DNA of 64,000 nucleotides from Breviolum minutum Mf 1.05b.01 (GCA_000507305.1 DF239040.1:35520-99519); one strand, 5' to 3'. Shown: positions 1-10,670, numbered from the stretch's first letter. Translations and numbers: made by a program. Notes: generated by a model from the letters alone, not told the origin.

Positions 1-950
1 TTTTCCTTCTCCTTTTCCTTCCATGGCAAAACCTTTTTGTCAAAGGCTGGGATCTTTTGGCAAGAACAGGGATCTTTTGGCAAGAACCAAATCCTTTTTG
101 TCAAAGGATTGCTGCGAAAAAAAAAGTTTGAGCCACAGGCTGTGAAAACAAACACAAATCCCTTCAAACACATGTTCGACACAACCCCAATCAAAACAAA
201 CAACACATGCAAATTCCACTGAAAAAAACACATCTTTTATATAATTATATCTTTAAATATTTACAATATATTCATATCCACTTGTACATATTTTCTTACC
301 TGTTGCTTTTCCCACAAATATTTTTACAATTGCAACAAATATAAAAGTCTTAAGAAATGAAATCTAGATATTTACATATATCTTTCTTTAAACCTATTTC
401 CCTTGAAAAACAAAAAACTTATTCTTGTAGTGCATTCTTTTTTACTTATGCTTCTTGTCATCCACTGAATCCAAGGGCAACCCTGGAACTGTACAAACCT
501 ATACAATCAAAAAGCTAAGAACAAGCAAGGTCTTTTGCCAAGACCATTCATGAAAAAAAACCAGTCACCATTTTGAAAAAGGAAACTGGTGAACAGAACC
601 CTTAAGGCATCTTTTGTCAAGATGCATTTAATTAAAAAAGCTACATGCATCTATCTGCCCTCTTGGCAAGAACAGACATGTTCCAAAAGTAATTCTTTCT
701 TTTGGTCAAAGAAAGAGTTTTCTTTTTGTCAAGAACCATCAATGAATAACTCCAGTCACCATTTTGACAATGGAAACAGAGATGAACAGAACCAAGGCAT
801 CTTTGGTCAAGATGGATTGAAATAAACAACAAAATGTCATATGGCTTTCTGTGTCCTTTCTTTTTGTCAAAGAAAGAAATTCCTTTTTGACAAAGGACAC
901 AAGACAAAAACTTGTCACCATTTTGACAATGGCCATGCAATTGCAAGGGT
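1..950. repeat. Interspersed CTTTTTGWCAAAG-type repeat, no gene
   Basis: This stretch lies downstream (3') of the minus-strand basic-protein gene and I see no credible gene in it. It is peppered with a short near-palindrome, CTTTTTGTCAAAGG or CTTTTTGACAAAGG, and decayed relatives such as CTTTTGGCAAGAAC and TTTTGTCAAGAACC (near 31, 60, 90, 530, 665, 720, 865 and 884). The spacers between copies are unrelated, so this is dispersed rather than tandem. The short open frames here are composed largely of the repeat and are not supported as proteins. Confidence 0.6.
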
Positions 951-2097
951 TCAGCAAAGCTGCTCCCTCAGTGCCAAAGCCTCATCCTTGGTAAGGTTTT
1001 CCTCTTTCAATTTGGAGAAAATGATGTTAATAATTTCATGGCATTTGGTGTGCCTTTTTTTGCTGATTTCGACAATCAGTGACAATTTCTTGCAATCAGG
1101 GTCTTTGGTGCCAGTTATGTAAGATCTTTCAGGGTTTTTTGCCCTAGTGATTCTGATTTTGGCCCATGGCAGCCTGGATCCACTTGATGTTGCCACATGT
1201 TGGCTGGCAGCACTGCTGGGCCTTTTCATTTCTTGCCTTTTTGACAAAGGCTTCTCATCCTTCTTTTTCTGGATGCCCATCATGGACTTCAAGCCAGGGC
1301 CATGCTCTTCTGTCTCCTGGCCCTTTTGGGATCTGTGCTGAAGCCTTTTTGGCAAAGGCTCTTTCACACCTTTTCCTTTTTTTCTTTGTTTTTTTCTTGG
1401 CAGCCATGCTTTTTCCTTTTTGGCCTCTTTGCTTTTCTATGTTTGCTTTGGCTCTTTGCCCAAGCCTTTTTGTCAAAGGCCTTTTCACACCTTTTGACAC
1501 AGCTTCAGGCTTGGCATCTTCAAGTGCCAACACTGTTGCCTCTTTTGGCTCAGGTGTTTTCAAGATGTTGGGGAAACCATTCTCATCTATGCTGATGTCA
1601 CTCTCCTGTTTCTTGAGAACCCTTTTCTTAGGGGGCTCATCCAAAACAACCTTCCCACTCATGCCCTGGATCAGCTTCTGTAGCAGCTGGTATTCAGCCC
1701 CTGTGAGCTTTGCTGCACAACTGCCCCAGCTACTTTGAACCTTGAGCCTCCTGCAGTGCGACAGGATCACATTAAGCCTCTCACTTTTAATGTTCATCCA
1801 GACCTGGCCATTGTACTTTGTGTCATTGACTTCTGGGTGTTCTTGGAGAACCTTCAGCAATGCCTGTCGCATGGGTTGGGAATGTATTTCTCCTGTGGGG
1901 CTAATCTTGATGAGCTCATCCAGCAAGAAGTAGCAGTGCATGAGGCCTTTTGGGTCCACAGCCATGCTTTTTGACAAAGCATTGTATGGCCCAAAATTCA
2001 CCAAAATGTCCCTGTGTTTGTTCAAGGCATCATACACCAGCATCACATCAATGTGTGGTTTTGGCATGTGTCTGGCACCACCTCTTCCAGTGGACAT
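951..2097 (-). CDS. Lysine-rich protein of an apparently dinoflagellate-specific family, with one frameshift
   Basis: Start chosen at the ATG at 2095-2097 (MSTGRGGARHMPKPHIDVML); the frame is open further upstream but only through repeat DNA and without another ATG. The N-terminal ~150 residues look folded, with DALNKHRDILVNFGPYNALS and YNGQVWMNIKSERLNVILSH. A disordered K/R-rich middle follows, then a C-terminal block (SGSRLPWAKIRI, SYITGTKDPDCKKLSLIVEI, LTKDEALALREQLC) ending at TGA 951-953. The first block ends in one frame and the C-terminal block lies in another. The change falls in a T/A homopolymer at 1377-1383, where removing one base joins the frames without a stop, so this is a recent mutation or a base-call error. 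The basic linker contains the palindromic repeat in translated form (PLTKRL, PLPKRL, PLSKRQ). I recognise the overall pattern from dinoflagellate predicted proteins but know no function. Confidence 0.6.
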
Positions 2098-2114
2098 TTT
2101 GTCAATGTCTGACC

Positions 2115-2275
2115 TGGTCTTTTTGACAAAGATGAGAGAACTTTTTGACAAAGATCTGAAAACTTTTTGACAAAGTCCTGAACTTTTTGACAAAGATCTG
2201 AAAACTTTTTGACAAAGTCCTGAACTTTTTGACAAAGATTTTTCTTTTTGACAAAGCTGTGAACTTTTCAGCAAA
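2115..2275. repeat. Tandem ~42-bp repeat built from the CTTTTTGACAAAG motif
   Basis: Seven copies of CTTTTTGACAAAG occur at about 20-22 bp spacing, alternating AAGATCTGAA and AAGTCCTG spacers, giving a higher-order unit of about 42 bp present about 2.5 times. It sits just upstream of the ATG of the minus-strand gene. Read on the minus strand it would add an N-terminal extension of repeated SGLCQKVFRSLSK-type units, which lacks an ATG and is more likely 5' untranslated DNA. Confidence 0.75.
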
Positions 2276-2340
2276 GTCTTGTTTGTTTTCAGAAAGTTTG
2301 GCTTGGCTGGAAAAGCTGCAGTCACAAAGGCCAAAGTTTT

Positions 2341-2640
2341 TCAAGCCATGCACATGGGACAGTCAAACATGTCTCATGTAAAAATCAATACAACACAACA
2401 TGTCAAATCAATAGAAAACAATAAACCAAATCAATAGAAAGTCACATGTGAAATCAATAGAAATATCAAAAAACAAATCAATAAGAATATCAATAGCCAC
2501 ACACATCATAATCAATATTGACAGTTATTGATTTAATCAATCAAACCAGTACAAATCAATATCAATAAAAAAGGTTATAAGTTTATTGATTAGGATCAAT
2601 ATCCGATGCTCAGGGATCAGTACTTTGGCAGAGCATGTTG
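2341..2640. other. AT-rich spacer with clustered ATCAATA motifs
   Basis: No gene is seen. Between about 2380 and 2605 the heptamer ATCAATA, or its complement TATTGAT, or one-base variants, occurs about a dozen times (for example AAATCAATAGAAA several times, then ATCAATATCAATA and TTTATTGATTAGGATCAATA). The cluster lies between the divergent 5' ends of the minus-strand gene and the plus-strand retroelement, so it could be regulatory or simply low-complexity DNA. Confidence 0.5.
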
Positions 2641-2641
2641 A

Positions 2642-5600
2642 AGGTGTCCAAATAGTTGGCAAAGATCCTGCTATGATCGGTTGAGGACACTCATAGCCGC
2701 GTGTGGAACTGGCTCAGAGCAGTTTTCTCTTGCTCCCGGCCGTTCTGGTCCTGAATTAGGTGCTTCGCTTTTCCAGTTGGAGCAGCCCACGGAGAAGCCC
2801 GAGATCTTTGGAGGAGGCTATCGTGAGGCCTACTATCAGAAGTTTGTGGACAACCCGGACCTCTTCCGTGAGGAGACCTACCCGCAGCTTCGACCGTACA
2901 GGTCATTAGATGCCTCAAGATTGAAACTTACTGGAACTGGCTCTTGGGACATTCAACGTTTCATTGATGGTGAACTATGGCTGCCCTTTGTCGAGCCCAG
3001 GTTCCTTTTGCATGAGGAGTTCCCTGACCCTGAGGATGTCCCTTCTTTCTCCACCGAGAGCTATGAGGAGAATCTGAGACTGATCAGGCTTTGGGACAGC
3101 AGAGGTCTGTTGGAGTTGTTTGAGGAGCCAATTGAGGAGGGCTTTTACTCCAAGGTCTTCAACGCCTACAAAAGCGTTGACGCCGATAGACAGATCGGTG
3201 ACAGGAGATATCCCAACCAAAGAGAGCGGCATGTTAGCGGCCCGTCCCACTACCTGCCGCAAGGCCCACTACTATGCAACTTTGGTGCCAAGCGCTTCAA
3301 GCAGCAGATCTTCGGCTCTATAACAGACAGGAGGGACTTTTACCACCAGGCGGCTGTATCTTCGTCCAGAGCCCAATCCAACTTACTCCCCTTCCATTTT
3401 GCCATTGATGATTTGGAGCACCTTGAGGCCTTCAAGAAGTTCAATCTGGCTTGGAACCCACGGAGCAAGTACCAGCGGCATGTTCATGGAGATCAACTTG
3501 GTGGTGGTGCTTCAAAGGCTAAAGGGAGACGCCCTTTTCCCTCTCACCTGTTTGGTGGGTTCCGGTCCCTTTTTCAAGGCGATCATCTTGGAGTGGAGTT
3601 TGCCTTGCAAGGTCACCACGGTCTTCTATCCAATGGCGGACTACTCCATGAGGATAGGCAACTTCGGGGTCATTCACCACTACCCTTGGGAGATCAATGG
3701 GAGGCCCTCATCATAGACGACTATTTTGCCATTGGCGCTGAACCCATTGGTGATAGTCGACTCAACTCCTTTGCAGCCAAAGCCCTAGCCACTGCCAGAA
3801 AGATCTATGAGATTGAAGGTGTCATCGGGTACACAGAGAAGGACGTTGAGGCAGCTTCCAGATTCAAAGCGGCAGGAGCTGAAGTCAACTCTGATGTTGA
3901 TGTGGTGAGGAATGGAGCCATCACAGTTGCTGCCCCTGCTACAAAACGTTTTGCTCTCGCAGCCTTGTCCTTGAGAGCCGCCCGTTTGCCCATCATCACC
4001 AGCAAGCTAGCGTCTCGACTTGCTGGGAACTGGGTCTCAGTCCTTCTATATCGCAAGTGCCTATCCTGTGCAGTCTCTGGATTCTTCTCTCTCACTGCTG
4101 AGCTTGAGCAGGGTTCAACAAACCAGGTTGCACCTCTTAGACGTGAGGTCGCTGATGAGTTGGTTTCCTTGGCATGTTTGGCCCCCCTTATGGCTTCCAA
4201 TGTTGCTTTACCAACATCATGTCGACTTCATGCTGTTGATGCTTCCCTTGGACTTGGAGCAATTGTGACTTCAGAGGTGCCTCCTGCAGTTGCAACTTCT
4301 TTGTGGCTTGGGGGTGACAAGAGAGGCCAGATTCTACCGTTAGACAACCCCTTTCGAGAGATCTTAGCTGCTGTTGGTGAGGAGGTTGATGATGGAGAGG
4401 TTTTGCCCGAGAGATTCACCTCGGGTCCGCCTCGCCCTTTGATGATGCAGTATGACTTTGTCGAATTCTTTGGAGGAGCAGGAGTGATATCAAAGGCCGC
4501 TACATCCCTTGGCCTGACTTGTGCACCACCACTTGATCTCAGTGAGAGTGCACATTATGACCTACATGGAAGCCGGTTGACAGAGTGGTGTTGCCATATG
4601 TTAGCAACCAATAGATTCAGGAGCTGCGCCATTGAACCCCCATGTACGAGTTTCTCACCAGCAGCACACCCGTGTGTAAGGAGCTATGAGTTGCTATGGG
4701 GCTATGACAGGCTGGAGGCAAAGACGTGGGGTGGAAATTTTTCAGCCCTAAGAGCCTTCACGCTGCTTTGGTTTTGCTACATCTACGAAAGGCCTTCGCT
4801 CCTCGAGCAACCCAGGCTCTCCAAGATGTGTTGGACTCACATCTGCAAACGTTTTCTGTTGAGAGGGCTCCGTGAAGCTATTGTTGCGAGCTGCCAGTTC
4901 GGCTCACCTCACAGGAAGGAATTCAGGCTCCTGACCTATCTCCTTGACGAGACCTTCATTGACACTCGGTGCCCTGGTGGACACCAGCACCTTCGCATTG
5001 AAGGGCGGTTCACGAAGCCTTCGGCCACCTACACTCCAGCCCTTGGTCTTCATCTAGCCAAAGCCTTCCGAGCCGCTTTAGAGAAGATAGACAGGGAGGA
5101 GAACATCAAGGTCCACGGCTTAGAGAGCGTCCTGGTCAATGATGTCCTGGCCACATCACGGTGGGAGCCTCTTCGTGCCTGGAGGTGGAAATCCAAGAGC
5201 CACATCAATGTCTTAGAGAGTTCTACAATTGTCTCCTTGCTGAAAGAAGTTGCTTGGAAGGAGCCTGACACCAGACAAGTGATCCTGTCCGACTCTCGTG
5301 TGTCGATTGGCTGCATCTCCAAGGGTCGTAGCCCCTCTTTTCTTTTGCAGAGGCAGTGCAAAATGTCGGGTGCACTTCAGGCAGCAGCAGGCATCTACCC
5401 CAGCCTGTGCTTCGCACCTACCAGACTAAACACAGCAGACGACCCAACCAGACTCCAAGCTATACGTGAAGCCTACAAGTCATCCATTGTCGACAGACTA
5501 CCTGCTGAAGCTCTACACTTGCTTCATTTCCATCGCTTTGCTCGCTTTGCTGCTGGATGGATTCGACTTACTATCCTCCTGAGTTTTCCACGACTCACCG

Positions 5601-6970
5601 GAGCTTTTGCCTGCCATCCTAGCTGTTCTGCTTGGAATGCCCTTGGAGCTACTTTTCCCTTTGACACCAGTTCTGCTTTGATTGCTCTTCTCACTCTCGT
5701 TGGTGACACCCTTTCCAGTTCTGCTTGGATTGCCCTTGGCTTCCTTGTCTATGTCTTTGGTCTTGTCCTCGTCTGTTGTGCCTGCTGTGTTGGTTCCTAC
5801 TTGTTTGTTGTGTCAGTAGTAAGGTGCCTCCGACCACTAGGCCCCCTAGGTGTTTTTCTTTTTGTAGCTGTTGCCCCGGCCGCAGCGATGGAACCACTGA
5901 CTGGGGCTGAACGTGCACGGGCCATCGCACGTACTGCTGTGAACTTGCAAGCAACACGAACTGTCAGGACCGAGACGAGGGCAAACAGAGAAAAGCTCCT
6001 GGAACTTTTCAAGATTTGGCTGTATGAGCAGCATGGGCTCCTCCTTTCAGTTTTGTTGACCGAGAAACCTGCAGATCCTGAAAAGGTTGCTCATCTTTTG
6101 GCTCTGTATGGGAAGGATCTTTTTCTGGCGGGAAAGAGCTATGGGCGTTACTCAGAGACGATCAATTCTGTTGCAGCAGCCAGGCCAGCCTGGCGCAAGA
6201 GCATGAATGAGGCTTGGGATCTTGCTTTTGCCTGGTTGGCTGATGAGCCGCATCAGCACCACCCAGCACTACCACTGTCCATTCTTTTGAGTCTGATCAG
6301 CGTGGCGCTAGTTTGGGGGTGGCCGACTGAAGCTGCAGTGCTAGCTCTGACATGGGCAGGAATTCTACGGATAGGGGAGGTTTTGCTGGCGACACGTGGT
6401 GGCCTCATCCTCCCAGATGACAGTGCACCAGGCACTCCTTACATCCTTCTCAAGATCAAGTCTCCGAAGACTCGGGGCCGAGCAGCGCAGCACCAGGCTG
6501 CTAGGGTCGATGCAAAAGATTTTGTGCTGCTGATTACAAAGGTCTACGAGAACCTCGGTGATGCTGAACCTTTGTGGCCCTTTTCAGCTGCTACTCTGAG
6601 GAAAAGATTTGAGTCCCTCTTAGGGGCTGTTGGTTTATCAGCAAAACCTACTGGTGGGCAACGACCTTTTTCACTTGGATCGCTGCGCCCGGGAGGGGCC
6701 ACACACATGTTATACCTCACTGAGGATTCAGAATTGACAAGGAGAAGAGGTAGGTGGTTAGCCTATCGCACCATGGAGATCTACCTTCAGGAAGTGGTCG
6801 TTGCAACGGCAATTGAAAAGCTGTCAGAGATTTCCAAAAAGAAAGTGAAATCCTATGCAGCCTGCTTTCCTGAAGTTTTGGCCCTCGTCATTAGACTGAT
6901 GAACTTGGGCATACCGCCATCAGTGTGGTATAATCTCACCAGGCACATGGCAACAGTAGAGCTTGGGTAA
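2642..6970 (+). mobile_element. DIRS-like retroelement polyprotein: RT, RNase H split by methyltransferase, tyrosine recombinase
   Basis: Open frame of about 1440 codons; residue numbers here count TTG 2681 as residue 1. No ATG occurs until well inside the RT region, so the true start or a 5' exon is missing. Reverse transcriptase: motif A TDRRDFYHQ (D216, D219) and motif C LIIDDYFAIG (D346, D347). RNase H: first Asp in HAVDASLGLG (D520), then HINVLESS (E846), LSDSRVS (D871) and NTADDPTR (D920-921). Between D520 and E846 lies a C5-methyltransferase-like segment: DFVEFFGGAG (592-601), IEPPCTSFSPAA with Cys655, LLEQPRLSKM (E709). Residues ~957-1069 are very hydrophobic. The recombinase follows M1070: R1230 in LRIGE, K1260, R1336 in SLRPGG, W1359 and Tyr1368 in MEIYLQE; the usual catalytic His is not visible. 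The stop overlaps GGGTAAGT, a perfect splice-donor sequence. I recognise this domain order from dinoflagellate proteins. Its GC content is visibly higher than the flanks and no internal stop is present, so it is young. Confidence 0.85.
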
Positions 6971-6983
6971 GTGTGGAGGAAAT

Positions 6984-7236
6984 GGGAATTTAGATGGCAA
7001 CTCCTAAATGTTTGGAGCAGCCAAGCAAGACTTTCAGCTCGCTGTGAAAATGGAAGGCTGAGTGCTTGTCAGTAAGCACGTAACTGAAATGTGGTTCTCA
7101 AGCTCTCCCACCCAAATGAAAACCCGCCACTGTTTTTGCCTGTGCCGGTGGGGAATTTAGATGGCAACTCCTAAATGTTTGGAGCAGCCAAGCAAGACTT
7201 TCAGCTCGCTGTGAAAATTGAAGGCTGAGTGCTTGT
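6984..7236 (+). repeat. 86-bp direct repeat after the retroelement frame
   Basis: The sequence starting GGGAATTTAGATGGC and ending GCTGAGTGCTTGT occurs at 6984-7069 and again at 7151-7236 with one mismatch, separated by 81 bp. It begins 14 bp after the recombinase stop. PAT/Ngaro-type tyrosine-recombinase retroelements carry split direct repeats at the 3' end, so this may be the B1/B2 part of such a terminus; I found no matching A1 copy upstream of 2642. Confidence 0.7.
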
Positions 7237-8376
7237 ATAGTTTAAAAGGTCTTTTTATTCTATAAACATACGGCATACGATATGTATACATTGTTTAGAT
7301 TGTAGTTGTAAATTGAACGGTTGTTTATCGCTGATGCCTCTGCAATATCTTAATTACAATCTATACTGCCCAGACCCGAGTTCAGAGAACGCTTTGTAAT
7401 ATCGATATATTTTGAACGTGTCAATATAGATATATCTACATATATTTATATATCTTTAATTTCTAATCAGTAATAAATCAAGCATTGTTGATATTGGAGC
7501 TTTTACATTAGAACTTTGGATTGAAAGGTATTCTCTGGAAATCTTGCCAATGAAATCCACAAACCAAACAGACGCACTCCCAACTCGCACTGGTATCGAA
7601 ATTCCTTCACGAATCTCCCTTCATCATTTGTAGCTGCACTTTGTTTCTTCTTGGTTTCCTTGAAAGGTGTTTGTTTTCTGATAGGGACCTGCATACATAT
7701 GCACGCCTTCTGGTATTTTTCAATACGTAAAACACTATTCAACATGAGTAACATGCACTATTACTGAAAAAATGGTAAGTTCACAGTATCGAGTTTGTTT
7801 TCAAGTTTTCACAATGATGGCCTTTGTTGAAGCCAAATCTTGGCCGCCAGAGGCATCAGTGCAACCCTTTGAGGAAACCAGACAGTTCAAAGCATTTGAC
7901 TCGTGTTTTCCCATAGTTGTAGAGTATAGAAGATGTGTCTTGGAATACAATGTTGCCCCCTCCAAGATCTACAAGATATAGGGTTTGGAGGGGACACTGA
8001 CCATATAGCTGGCAGCTTCATGAAGAGAGGTAGGTCAGAAGGCACATCAAAATGACATCACTTCGTACCACTCCGACCTAAATATGTGAAAAAATTTCAA
8101 TAAATTATGTGTATATATATATGAATACATTTGGTACCCTTTGATCAGAAACTAAGAACAAAGATGGTAGAGATTTTTTGGGGGTACTATATATATATAT
8201 TTCAGATTATATATATAATATAAACACGCATATCTGTTTAAATACATGTGTAAGTATATATATATATTTATATATGCATATTCATATAATGATTCAGCTA
8301 GCCATATTTTCATTTTTTTTGGATTTTTGAAGTAGCGCGTTTTTATGAGATCTTTCACATGGTCGACGATCTTCAG
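7237..8376. other. AT-rich non-coding stretch
   Basis: I see no supported gene. It contains alternating ATATAT tracts (about 7400-7460 and 8100-8290) and homopolymers. A 69-codon open frame at 7772-7981 shows no family features and no splice context that I trust. Confidence 0.4.
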
Positions 8377-8427
8377 GACAGCGTTGCTCCAGAAAAGGCA
8401 TTGATTTGTGAGAAGAGAAAGGAGGAT
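8377..8427 (+). CDS. Candidate 51-bp internal exon, product unknown
   Basis: CTTCAG|GAC acceptor, 17 codons reading DSVAPEKALICEKRKED, then a GTTTTT donor. It keeps phase 0 at both ends and has the AG|G acceptor common to the recognised genes of this window. No domain can be assigned from 17 residues. Confidence 0.25.
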
Positions 8428-8799
8428 GTTTTTTCCTCAGCTGGGATGATTTCAATTTTCATACTCAGCTGGGATGGTACTTGATGTTGGCTGCTTGGAA
8501 GGTGAGATCAGCAAGCCGTCAATCTGCAGGCCAGCGGTTGGGTTAAAAATCCCCAACCTCCCACTCTGAAAAAAAATGGATGTTCTTGTGAAGATCGGAT
8601 GGAAATCCTGTTAGTTGGATTTTTTGTTTTTGACTGTTAAACATCGCTGTTATTTTTTTCCCGCATTCATGTGATGATTTGTCCACCAGGGAGCTGGACA
8701 CAGCCAGCAGAGAATCAGGGTGGATGCCTGAATGTGCAGAGATCTTCCAAACTCAAAATTTTGAGAAGATTTGCATATTCATTTTTACATAAAGATACT

Positions 8800-8905
8800 G
8801 TAACTCCCCCAAAAAACTAACAGCAAGGAACTTTTTTCCCCTGAAAAAATGTACATAGCCTATTTTCAGGGGCGAGTTCCTTGCTGATAGTTTCAGGGAG
8901 GTTAC
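8800..8905. repeat. Foldback (MITE-like) element, family A copy 1
   Basis: Terminal inverted repeats GTAACTCCCCCAAAAAACTA and the complement of TAGTTTCAGGGAGGTTAC enclose inner arms CAGCAAGGAAC / GTTCCTTGCTG and CCCCTGAAAA / TTTTCAGGGG, so almost the whole 106 bp can fold into one hairpin. The same arms recur at 61192-61302. Confidence 0.7.
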
Positions 8906-9321
8906 AACCAAAATCACCCGCGTTTTACCGAGCGAACCTCGCCGAGGTGATCGGAACGAACCCTTGATGGATCGAGGTTGTGGGGGGGGGGAAACAGAAA
9001 AAGGTAGATGTTCTTCACTTGAACCCTCACTATTTACTATAAGTTTAAATAGATCCCAGATGTTTTTTTTCTAGATTTCTGACAACTATTGATAGTATCA
9101 ATTGCAATGCCTAAGATCATGTTTCAGTGGCAAATTGACTTGTTGTTTCCATGATCATTTCAGAAAACCTGTGTGTCTAATTCCATGATACGAATTTCCT
9201 CACAAACTATTTGAAGTACCCTCCTGTGAACTAACATTGCAAGCTGGAAAATTCCCATTTTATGTAGGAAATATACATCTTCATTCATGGTTCATTTTCC
9301 AGCCAGCGAGCTGTTAGTTGA

Positions 9322-9456
9322 TCCGCGCTAGGTGTGTCCTCCTCTTCTCAACCTCGCATGGCGAGTCCTGGACGTGGACCACGACAATTGGAATACTTGG
9401 GACGGGCCTTTGATGATGAAAGGCGAGCCGGCAGAAGATTTGATCCTACCAGGGTG
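9322..9456 (+). CDS. Candidate exon of an unidentified protein
   Basis: Acceptor CGCTAG|GTG and a possible donor at CCAGG|GTGGGC. The favoured frame has RGPRQLEYLGRAFDDERRAG and RRFDPTR, a charged, protein-like composition. A second frame (LAWRVLDVDHDNWNTWDG) is also open, so the reading is uncertain. Confidence 0.3.
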
Positions 9457-10016
9457 GGCGAGTTAAAACGAGTTATTTCACTGGGGTTTTCAATAAGTAC
9501 TATAAGTAGCGCGGGGTAAACCCCAGTTAACCATTCATAAGCCCATTTTTACAGGGGTAGTAAAAAACTCCATTTATAACTAGTAGGGGCCCACCTTGTA
9601 TGGTGTTTTTCTCTAAAATAGCATTTTTTTCTTTTGGATGGGTTTGGAAAAATTTCAGGATTGTGGTTTATATCTGCGATATCAAACAGTGCCATGGGTT
9701 CGCGTGAAGTGATTTTCCAGGCGGAATATCGCCACCCCATCAGCGACTTTCTCGCTCGTGATGAACCTGGAACCCGTTCAGTTTGATGATCAATCAGGAG
9801 TTTTTTTTGTTTGCTAATCACAAAAAATGGTAGGATATCTCATTACTCATGCAATCTTTTTTTGAAAAGTAGTGCCATTTTTCAAGCACTTTTGTGTTCA
9901 CAATTTTTGTGAAAAAAAGTCTTGACATCAAAATTCAGATCCCTGGCCACCCAAGGTTGCAACCATGGTTGGTCAGAATCTCAGCGGGAAAGATGTGGAA
10001 CTTACAAGAGATCTCA

Positions 10017-10104
10017 GCTGCACATAGATAGGGTTATAGGGTTACTCAACCATTTCCCATATGAAGGGTTGCTTGTAACCCTATAAACCCTGTCCATGTG
10101 CAGC
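10017..10104. repeat. Foldback element with AGGGTTATAGGGTTAC arms
   Basis: GCTGCACAT...AGGGTTATAGGGTTAC is answered by GTAACCCTATAAACCCT...ATGTGCAGC after a loop holding CAACCATTTCCCATATGAAGG. A diverged relative with the same loop (CCCAACCATTTCCCATATGG) lies near 56735-56790, which shows that this is a dispersed family. Confidence 0.65.
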
Positions 10105-10670
10105 GTGTTTTTTGAAACCATGGAGACCACGATTTTGTTTTGTTGCAAAAAGGTGGAGGAGTGCTGTCGCTTCCATTTGCCATGAGCCAGTCTGAGCCTC
10201 TTTTGCTACTGCTACGCCTTCTGGATGTGAAGTTTTTTTTTTCTTCACAGATTGGATGACAAGTTCTGGGATGCATTCTCCCAGGTGTGGATTAGTCCTC
10301 GGCACTGGATGCCTTTTGCTCTCTGCTGTTGGAAGTGTTAAGGACTTAGCATGTACCGTTTGATGGACAAAATCCTGCACCAATTGGGATTGTTGGAACA
10401 CTGTTATGACAAATTGCTGGATATTTGAGATTATGAAACTGGTTTGCAGGACTTTTCTCCATCAACAGATTGTTTGTTTTCCTTTTTTCCTCCATAGTTA
10501 TTGGATAGGCCTGGACTCTCTCCATGTTGGTGGACTGCGCACGAGCAACAGGCCACTTAATGAATTGATTGGTGAAGAGGAAGAAAAAGAGAACTGCATT
10601 GCCTTCCAAAAGGCTTAGAGATTCACCACCTACACACTACATTGCATACATGTTTTTTCCCCCCAAAAGC

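Noticed and set aside
2098-2334. N-terminal extension of the minus-strand gene
   Set aside because: No ATG, and composed of tandem repeat DNA; the ATG at 2097 begins the conserved-looking part.
2681-2683. TTG as start of the retroelement polyprotein
   Set aside because: Eukaryotic translation rarely starts at TTG; the frame is simply open from 2642, so the true start is unknown.
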